A stretch of 64,000 bases of DNA from the NCBI GenBank assembly GCA_950106755.1, contig OX467092.1, positions 7,440,001 to 7,504,000 on the forward strand, written 5' to 3'. Shown here piece by piece: positions 56,771 through 64,000 of this stretch. Source of the DNA: Climacium dendroides. Taxonomy: Eukaryota > Streptophyta > Bryopsida > Hypnales > Climaciaceae. The first letter of the stretch is position 1; each line of letters begins with the position of its first letter. The notes below the pieces were generated by a model. It was not told where the DNA came from. It searched no databases and saw only the letters and a list, made by a program, of their open reading frames with translations. Made by a program: the position numbers and the translations under genes.

Positions 56771-58897
56771 ATGGTGAGAGAAGATGTAGCTATATCCTTG
56801 CGCATGGTGAAGCCGGTGGTACCAGCGGATCCAAGAGAGAAAGCGGAGCTAGAAGAAGACCTCCGGCAGATGGGGTGTGAGGGATTTCTAGCCCGGCCAT
56901 GGAATTTGAAAGACGAGGAGATTGTGAGGGAGGTAATCGGCGCGCTGTTGAGGAAGTGGAAGGGGACGTCGAGAAGCCGGCCTGAAGACTGGACTCCAAC
57001 GCTGTGGAGGGAGACGTATGATTTCAAGAAGACGGACAAGGGACCGGCTTCCCGGACAGATCGCTTCTACGTGGGTAAGTTCCAGAATCCCCCAACGAAG
57101 AAGGATGGTTTCCCTGTGGCAGAGTGCATAAATGGTAGGGAGAAACGTTTAATGAAGTACCTAGCAGCCATCTTTAGTTCAGAACGACCAAACAGGATTA
57201 CGGTCACCCTGGCGAACACTATTTTCGGTGCACTGTCGGATGACCAGAAAGTAGATTGGGGCGTAGTAATGAGAGATCAGATCAAGAGATTGGTAGGAGG
57301 TATAGAGAAGTCTAAGCCTTCCCCTATAACCCCTTTTCTCTACCACTTGTATCAAGCACATGACTGGCTTACAAATAGAGAGTTAGATTCATACGATACG
57401 GCCAAAGCCATGTCAGAATTTGAGATAGAAGACTTGGATGAGGAAGCCAGGTAGGAAGAGGAAGATTCAGAGGCAGATACTATACCGATCGAGGAAGCTA
57501 AGTCTCAGTGGAGGAGGTAGGACCAGAAAGAGAAAGACTCAGAAATAGGAGAAGGTAGTAAGGGAGTCGATTCGGTCTGGAACCAGGATCCCCTAGGTCG
57601 AATTGTGAGGGAACTCAGTGAATTCCGGGTCCAGTACGGGAGGAGCCAAGAGACCATTCAAGAATTATGTCAGCTACTGAAGATCAGTCAGCCGCAGCAG
57701 CTGGTTTCCCAACTGGACCGGAAGATGAAGGAAGTGGTGAAGAAAGAGTTGAGCGAAGCCGCGAGTAAGGTGGACCAGCTAACGAGGGAGTTGGAGGAGA
57801 AGAGAGAAGAAATGGACCAGCAGAAGAAGTTCTCCAAAACAACCGCAAAGAACCTTCAGGCGATCCGGGAGTTCATCGGCAATCCGGGCGAAGTTATCAA
57901 CAAAGCAATGTTGTTTGACGAGAAGGTGATGGAGACCGGAAAGCAAATTCCAGCCAATCTGATGATGGCGTTAGTGTCCTACCACCCCAAGATGGAGGCA
58001 ATAGTGGAGCCACTGCGCGAGGTGATGAAGGAGATAGAAGGACGAAGAGAGCGGGAGCAGGGACCGGAAACGGAACCGGAACTTGCACCAGTACCTCTTC
58101 CGGTCACCGAAGAAGAAGTAAAGGCGAAGGAAAAGATGGAGGACGTGCCAAGCTCTTTCAACTAGTTAGAGCCTAAAGGAGAAATGACTTCCCTACTGGG
58201 GGAAGTAATTGACGTTGCTCTTAATGCAGTGCGAGCAGTAGAAGCTGCTGAGGAAGAGAAGACCGGAGAAGTGGAGACAACAAGCAAGGCGAGGGAACCA
58301 TCGGAGGAGGTGAAGGCCGCAGCTGAAGAGAAGATGAGATCTAGACCGGAACCGTCCGAGAAGAAGAACGTGCCCAAACCAGGGCTGAGCACCAAGTTTA
58401 TCGACCTAAGTGAGTTATCTCCAGTCTCTCCAACTCTTCCTGCAAAGACACAAAAGGTATTTCCTTCCACCCTACTCAACTTAGCTTTAGGAAGCGAAAC
58501 TGGGTCAATGGAGGAAAGGAAGACCGGATCACAGGGATAAGGATCCGGGAAGGGTAGAACGATTGAGGAAACCACTCCTCAGAGTGCTAGGGCCAATGTT
58601 CTGCCCACACCAACCACGCAGAAAAAGAAGCCTCCAATTATGTCAACACAGAAGAAGAGGATGATTCTAGAGGACGATGACGAGGAGGAAGAAGAAGAAG
58701 AAGAGGACGAGGAGGAAGAATCCGGTACTGAGGAAGATTCGGAGCCGTATTCTGACCCGGATCAAGCACTGGTAGAGACTCGGGCAACCAAGGCTGCAGC
58801 ATTCAAGAAGAAGAAGCTTGCCTCTCGGGGTAAGGTACGCCAGGGACAGAAGACCGGAACCGGAAAGAAGCCAGCCATGAAGAAGTTAAAAACTTAG
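56771..58897 (+). pseudogene. Extra ORF inside the LTR (unknown protein), four premature stops
   Basis: From ATG 56771 one frame runs for about 700 codons to TAG 58895, interrupted only by TAG 57452, TAG 57518, TAG 58163 and TAA 58538; there is no frameshift. The N-terminal globular part (about 230 residues) includes EDWTPTLWRETYDF, RTDRFYVGKFQNPP, RPNRITVTLANTIFGALS and ITPFLYHLYQAHDW. It resembles, in general pattern, plant-transposon-protein domains found as extra ORFs in gypsy elements. A coiled coil follows (QQLVSQLDRKMKEVVKKELS), then an acidic run (58675-58740) and a Lys-rich tail (KKPAMKKLKT), fitting a nuclear protein. The function is unknown. Confidence 0.55.
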
Positions 58898-59178
58898 AAA
58901 GTTACATAGGATAAATTTTTGAGGATAGGGTAGTGAAAATCTGAAGTTTTGGGATAGTTGTACATAATTAGGAAAATTACTTTTTGAGTGACACGGCCAC
59001 TAGCAGTTGGAAAGTGACCGGGTCCGTAATTATAGGATCTGAGATCCACTTTTAGTGGAAGTAGTGGGCGTTTGAGTGAAAGTCAATAGGGCTAGAAAAT
59101 AGTAAGGGAATGAAACGTGTTGGGCTCTAATTGGCTGGAGCGTTACTTTTAGGTTAGGATTTTGAGGGAGTAGTTTAG

Positions 59179-59208
59179 TATTTAAATCCGGGACTTCTTT
59201 GGTCCCGG
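59179..59208 (+). promoter_or_regulatory. LTR promoter: TATA box and hairpin at predicted R start
   Basis: TATTTAAAT (59179-59187) is followed directly by CCGGGAC-ttctttg-GTCCCGG (59188-59208), a 7-bp perfect stem at the expected transcription start. This would place the 5' end of the retroelement RNA at about 59205-59215 and give a U5/leader of over 1.1 kb before the PBS. Confidence 0.6.
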
Positions 59209-60345
59209 TGTGCATCTTTATCTTATTTTCTTATATTCATGAGTACTTGGGAGTTCGCTCTTGGCGTGATTGAAACAAATCATAGTTGTGTGTACTTGAC
59301 ACTTGTCCGTGTTTTAGAAGTCCAGGCTGGAAAGTGAGTGTAAGTGGATACAAGGTGTACTTGGATGCTGAGTTTATCCGGTCTAGTATTGGATTAGTGT
59401 GTGTGGGCAAAGGCAGAAGGGGTCTCTAGTGTGGACTAGGAATGGACTCGGAAGGAGTACGGATTGAGGACCACTCTCCGGAAAGAGTAAGGGTTAGCAT
59501 GCTTCCGCAGCACTCGTTTCTCCTTATTGTCCCCGCTAGTTTAGACCGGATTTAGGACTAACTCCGTAGGCTGTCATTGTAGCATTGGTTAGGAGGAATT
59601 AGACTGGCTTGCGTGACCTGCTGGACACGACTGCGTTTCCTTTCCAGTTGTGAGGACGGTCTGTTTTCTCATTTGTAGGATTTGAAAGTTTATTTTTGAA
59701 AGTTTGATCACATAGTGAAACTTCTGACACTTTAAAATCGGAGGGTAGGAATTAAGCTTCCTTCGTAAATCCCAATTAAGCAGATCCCTCATCAAGAGGT
59801 TAAAATCCACATGGTTACAAGTAGAGATCTAGACCGGATGTGAATACTAGAGGTTAAGGTTAGATCTGTGGAAACGCGGGTTCCGGTTCCGGTCTGTAAA
59901 ACGTAAATACATGTAACTACCAAAGGTATGTGAATAGAAGCGTTGGGAGAGTTATAGGGTAGTGTAAAGCTGTGGGGGAGTAAACTAACCAATTAGAGAG
60001 TCTGTGTGATAAACAAATAGGTGTTAGACCGGAATCAATCTGGTTAGTGTTGTTAGATCGGGAAGATCTGGTCTAAAGTGTATTAGTAATTGTTGGACCG
60101 GAGGGATCCGGTCGTATTTGTCCAAGGAAACAAGGAGGCCAAGTGGAAGTTCCGGTCTATTGTTTTGCTTGGGGTTTTGTGTTTGTGTGTGTTTCGTGAC
60201 CATCACTCTACCATTTTCCAGTAATTGTGAACCTAGGAAATTCGATCTTCGTGGGAACGATACTCGAGTCACTTTAAGGCCTCTTTTAAGAAATATTGAG
60301 CCTTAGAGAAGGATTTTTGCTTTTCTGTACTACGACACGAAAAAG

Positions 60346-60362
60346 TGGCGCCGCTGCCGGGG
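60346..60362 (+). other. Primer-binding site, Asp-tRNA type
   Basis: TGGCGCCGCTGCCGGGG matches the reverse complement of the 3' end of plant tRNA-Asp (TGGCGCCGTTGCCGGG) with one mismatch. It lies 8 bases after the proposed LTR end and about 150 bp before the gag ATG, as expected for minus-strand priming. Confidence 0.85.
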
Positions 60363-60508
60363 ATTGAAAATACTTAGAATTAGCGATCTGGTCTTTGGAA
60401 GAGACGGTCACGAGAAGTTAAAACTTCTGTAGGAGTGTAGTATCTGAGTTCGTTAATCTGTTCAGAGCATATCTGAGAATTACTGAACAGAGAACATAGA
60501 ACTTATCC

Positions 60509-62092
60509 ATGAGTAGAAAGGGAGGAGAAGGAACTTCGTCTAGAAGATCTGCCCGGAATGTTCGTGGAGATGTTCTTGTTCATGCGCTACCTAGCGTAAA
60601 CATGAACCTAAGGTTACACCCTATGTCTGGGGACACCGTACCAGCAGAAGTTGAAGCGTTAGAAGTAATTGTTGAAGTTCCTGAACCTGAGCCGATTACA
60701 ATTCAGATTCAGGAGATTCCGGTCGAGTTTGAGGAGGAGGTAGAATCAGTCCACTCGGAACCGGAAAGTGACACTATGGTAGGATCCACTCGCCTAAAGT
60801 ATAGTAGTTTCAAAGGGGACGGCAGTCAAGATGTAGATGACTGGCTGTGTGAGTTTAACTCCCTTGTTTTGGCCAACTAAGAGGAATTTGAAGCCAAACA
60901 GTGGATATTCCAAGGACTACTGAAGGATGAGGCGCTGAAATGGTACCAAGATGTTCCGGACGCAATCCGGAATAACTGGGACCGGTTCACAGACCTGTTC
61001 GTTAGAACGTTTAGAGAATCCGGTGGAGAAGCCAGAGCGTTAGGACGACTTAGTGTCATGACTATGAGACCTTCAGAATCAGTAAGGAGGTATGGACAAC
61101 GGGTGAAAGCTCTTATTCAAAAGCTAGATATGGAGATAAACCCAAACATCCAAGTTGAGTGGTATGTTGCAGGATTTTCAGACGAGATGGGGTTTCACAT
61201 CCGGCAGCAACACCCAGCTACATTACGGGAGGCCATGGAAGCAGCCCAAAACTATGAGAATGCATCTCATTCCATCCGGAATGCCTTGAAGAGAAGCGAC
61301 CGGAAGGGGAAGAGGCACTCTCGGAAGGAAAGCAGAAGAAGGAAGTACTCCAACAGTTCTGAATCAGAGTCGAGTGAAAGTTCGGAGTCTTCATTAGAAG
61401 ATTCTGGACCGGAACGGGAAGAAGCATTTGGATCCAAATCTAGACATCGATATCATCATTCTACGTACAAGCAAGAAAAGGCAGAAAAGGCTAAGGCTCT
61501 TGGTCAAGTCAAGAACGAGAAGGACGAGTTAAAGGAGTTCATGAAGAAGGTTGCAGTGACTTTGGAGGCAATCAAGGTGAACTTGACGGAGAATCGGAAT
61601 CCCAGGCGGACCGTACCAACAAACCGAACAAACATTTGGTGTCCGAGGTGTGGAGAAATGGGGCACTACCCGAGTAAGTGTAACCGGCCTTTCGTCAGGC
61701 GAGTCAACTACGTGAATCAAGAGGACGAGGTCTACTATACCAATCCAAAAGAAGAAGATGATATGGAGATGAATTCGGTCTACCAGATTCAGCCGACCTA
61801 TGTGAGGGGACAACCACCACAACAAATCATGAGAAACAACTTTGTACCGAGGTCAGCTCTAGTAGCAGGTAACCAAGTTGCTATCACCCCACCCAGACCT
61901 TATGGGTTTTGTTTTATTTGTGGAGGAGGGGATCACTATGCCAATGTTTGTCAATACAAACCCGGTCAGGGTGCACCCTTAGTTCTTCCTTGCCAGAATT
62001 GTCAGGAATACGGTCACAATTCTTCTCAGTGTTCAAAACCTGCCCAGAATCATGTGATCTACAAACAAGTAGAGGTACCACCACGGGAGTAG
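60509..62092 (+). pseudogene. gag: Retrotransposon Gag with three zinc knuckles
   Basis: ATG 60509 opens one frame to TAG 62090, with a single internal TAA at 60878. The Gag core (DVDDWLCEFNSLVLAN, EALKWYQDVPD, NNWDRFTDLFVRTF, PSESVRRYGQRVKALI) is the capsid-like retrotransposon_gag domain that forms the particle. A charged, Ser-rich linker follows, then CCHC knuckles WCPRCGEMGHYPSKC (about 61636), CFICGGGDHYANVC (about 61909) and CQNCQEYGHNSSQC (about 61992), which bind the element's RNA. Three knuckles is more than the one or two usual in this class. The stop near the start of the capsid domain makes this copy defective. Confidence 0.85.
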
Positions 62093-64000
62093 ACGGCACT
62101 AAACTATGGTTCGAAGACCGGAATTGAGAATCCGGATAAATGACATAGTAGGGTGGAGTTACCAGTTGCAGTAGAATCATTAGTCCATAGAGTAAGTACA
62201 CGTAGCTCCACCGAGAAAAATAGAATAGAAAGGCATAGGAAAAGACCTGGTAGGAGAAATAGAATAGTTAGGAGTTGGGAACCGGATTCAAGTGATTCTC
62301 ATCACTTGGATGAATCCAACTTAGGACCACCCTTAGCAAACGCAGAAAATGGGGTAGAGCCTATAGAGGTTCCTGAGGACATCAGCAAGCAGGTTAGACA
62401 GGACTTGGAGCAATCCAATCCTATACCACAGGAAAGGGAAGTTCCGGTTTCCGGTCCACCTAGCTCACCGAAACGAGTTAGATTTGATGACACCCCAGTT
62501 TTCATTCAACCAGAAAGGGTGTGTAGTTAGTACAACATCTTGCAAGACATTAGGGAACAGAAAGCCAATGTCACCATTGGCCAACTGCTTGATGACAACG
62601 CCAACTACCAAAAGCTAATAAGAGATGCATGGCTGAAGAGAAGGAAGAGGAAATTTAGACTTCCGGCAGTTGTTGTCAACTTCGCCAATGTAGAAGATTA
62701 CGGTCCACTAGAGGTCGTGGTAGAAGTGGAAGGTTGTACCATCCCTAAGGTACTTGTAGATGGAGGATCAGGAGTAAATTTGATGTTGGAGGATACGGCA
62801 TTCGACTTGGGATTCACCACGTTTGAGCAAACCAACCAAGTTTTGAGAATGGTGGATCAATCCAGAGTGGTTCCGGTCGAATGACTTTCTCAGGTCCCGA
62901 CTCGGATTGGAGAACTGACTTACTTGTTGAACTTTGTCATCATACGGGTGGACAAAGGAAGACCATTTCCAATTTTGCTTGGAAGACCATGGCTGTATGC
63001 TGCAAGGGTGATCGTGGATTGGGGACGCAAGGAATTCGTAATCGGGAAACCCAGTATCCAAATCCCTTGGAGTTTTGAAGAGCATCTTGGAGAAACAAGT
63101 GAATCAAAGGGTTACACAACTGATTGGTCGAAGGCTGAAGATTCTTCCAACATTTCATCCTACTTCGTCCAAGAATTCGACGGAATTACGGAAGTTGATT
63201 TCGACTTTCCGGTTCCGGTCCTGGAATTTGGAGAAGCAGAGGAGCAGATCTTGTCAGAGCAGAAAGAGAAACAAGTCGAGGACAGATCTTTGGGAGAAGC
63301 AAGTGTCCCACTGACGTCAAGCTGGATCAAGCAGCAAATTGAAGAAGGTAAACTATCCACTGTTAGTTTGAAAGACGGGAGAACTGACCTTCCTTGGAGT
63401 GAGATCCGGGTTGAATCAGAGGAGTAGGGACCGAATCCGGTCAAAAACATTGTTAACCCCTCCGATTATGAGAAGGTAGAAGTTCAGGAAGGAAAAGCCT
63501 TCTTCCTGGGAAAATCTTTAAATTCAGTAGAGCAAAAGAAGTATGTGGACTTGTTGAGGAAGTACTTAGATGTCTTTGCTTGGACATCTTCAAATTTGAG
63601 TGGTATACCCTTAGATTTAGGGGAGCACCGGATAGATCTCATTGAGGGAGCTGTTCTAGTCAGGCAACGTCAGTATAGGTTGAACCCCAAGTACTCACTT
63701 ATGGTTAAGGAGGAGATTGATAGTCTATTGAAGGCAGGATTTATCTACCTGGTCAACAACTCAGAATGGGTGTAGCCCATAGTTGTTGTACCCAAAAAGG
63801 TAGGAGCAGATGGAAAAGTGAAGATCCGGGTTTGTCAAGACTTCAGGAAACTGAATGCTGCGACAAAGAAGGATTATTTTCCTCTGCCGTTCACTAATAT
63901 TATCCTGGATCATGTTTCCGGTCAGGAGTGTTACAGCTTCGTGGACGGATTCTCAGGATATAATCAAGTGTTCATTCGATTGGCGGACCAGTTGAAGACC
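62093..64000 (+). pseudogene. pol: Retrotransposon pol: protease and start of reverse transcriptase
   Basis: Same frame as gag throughout, with TGA 62141, TAG 62528, TGA 62882, TAG 63425 and TAG 63773. An aspartic protease lies at about 62650-62900 (LEVVVEVEGCTIPKVLVDGGSGVNLML region; active-site DGGS at 62759-62770) and continues after TGA 62882 with FVIIRVDKGRPFPILLGRPWL. The RT starts near 63540 with HRIDLIEGA…RQRQYRLNP, EEIDSLLKAGFI, PIVVVPKK, RVCQDFRKLNAATKKDYFPLP and VDGFSGYNQV. The window ends before the catalytic YxDD, RNase H and integrase. Several stops sit where related elements have Ser, Trp, Arg or Gln, typical of single transitions. Confidence 0.85.

Larger units (their letters stand above)
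56049..60337 (+). repeat. Inferred 5' long terminal repeat (~4.3 kb)
   Basis: It starts TGTGGGAGCACGG at the break in the calmodulin-like frame and ends …TACTACGACA, 8 bp before the PBS. It carries its own promoter (TATTTAAAT at 59179), many ACCGGAAACCGGAA-type motifs (56160-56400) and a 2.1-kb coding relic upstream of the promoter. If the boundary is right, U3 is about 3.1 kb and holds a protein-coding ORF, which is unusual. Confirmation needs the 3' LTR. Confidence 0.55.
56049..64000 (+). mobile_element. Ty3/gypsy LTR retrotransposon, 5' part (continues past the window)
   Basis: The inferred order is 5' LTR (56049-60337), spacer, primer-binding site (60346), leader, gag (60509), protease and reverse transcriptase to the window end. 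LTR-type TG…CA ends, an Asp-tRNA-like PBS, a Gag with three zinc knuckles, a DGGS protease motif and an RT 'VDGFSGYNQV' motif place it in Ty3/gypsy, probably the non-chromovirus (OTA: Athila/Tat or the bryophyte/lycophyte relatives) group. The long LTR fits Tat-like elements. Several premature stops but no frameshift are seen, so this copy is defective. The 3' LTR is not in view, so the LTR start is inferred from the break in the calmodulin-like gene and the TG start. Confidence 0.85.

Overview
The window looks like repeat-rich nuclear DNA of a land plant, most likely a non-seed plant (moss or other bryophyte; a fern is possible). The reasons are short GT-AG introns, a plant-type TMA7 gene, CACTA-type MITEs with 3-bp target duplications, a PIF/Harbinger DNA transposon, a Ty3/gypsy element primed by an Asp-tRNA-like site, and AT-rich intergenic DNA. 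No bacterial operons, rRNA, CRISPR or convincing tRNA genes were seen. Only two host genes look intact: a secreted protein with a predicted double-psi beta-barrel/3D domain (25120-26582, three exons, +) and TMA7 (33806-35102, four exons, -).

Layout. 1-10.5 kb: mostly non-coding, with a perfect-stem CACTA-like hairpin (2044-2192), a plant-type promoter with candidate exons (4.6-5.5 kb) and a 51-bp tandem repeat. 10.5-17.5 kb: a degenerate ~175-bp tandem array followed by a decayed long gene (about 12527-17513, +). Its product looks like a ParB-like (DGxH) segment followed by a degenerate beta-class N4/N6 DNA methyltransferase. Three CACTA MITEs interrupt it, each adding a multiple of three bases. 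17.5-25 kb: AT-rich repeats and foldbacks. 25-27.1 kb: the 3D-domain gene and a duplicated tail of its last exon. 27.7-29.1 kb: repeats. 29.4-32.9 kb: a complete Harbinger element with an intact DDE transposase and a convergent trihelix/Myb-like gene that carries one stop. 33.8-35.1 kb: TMA7. 35.3-40 kb: repeats and a decayed psq-type helix-turn-helix gene. 40.1-47.4 kb: a decayed MULE-like transposase gene (-), an unknown ORF (+), and a decayed gene (+) with a DGNHR ParB/sulfiredoxin-like motif whose first intron holds about ten 115-bp units, each centred on a palindrome. 49-56 kb: repeats, a MITE and two pseudogene fragments, one of them calmodulin-like. 56049-64000: the 5' part of a Ty3/gypsy retrotransposon whose boundary cuts the calmodulin-like fragment. 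Its inferred 4.3-kb 5' LTR contains a 2.1-kb decayed ORF of its own.

How parts fit together. Two separate decayed loci (12.5-17.5 kb and 45.3-47.4 kb) each combine a ParB-like DGxH motif with a tandem array just upstream or inside the gene, and one lies beside a transposase-like gene. This suggests, but does not prove, an undescribed plant mobile or multicopy gene system with prokaryote-like ParB and DNA-methyltransferase components. Decay in the retroelement is nearly all stop-creating substitutions without frameshifts, as expected from cytosine deamination in methylated repeats. All domain calls were made by eye from translated sequence, and no search was run.
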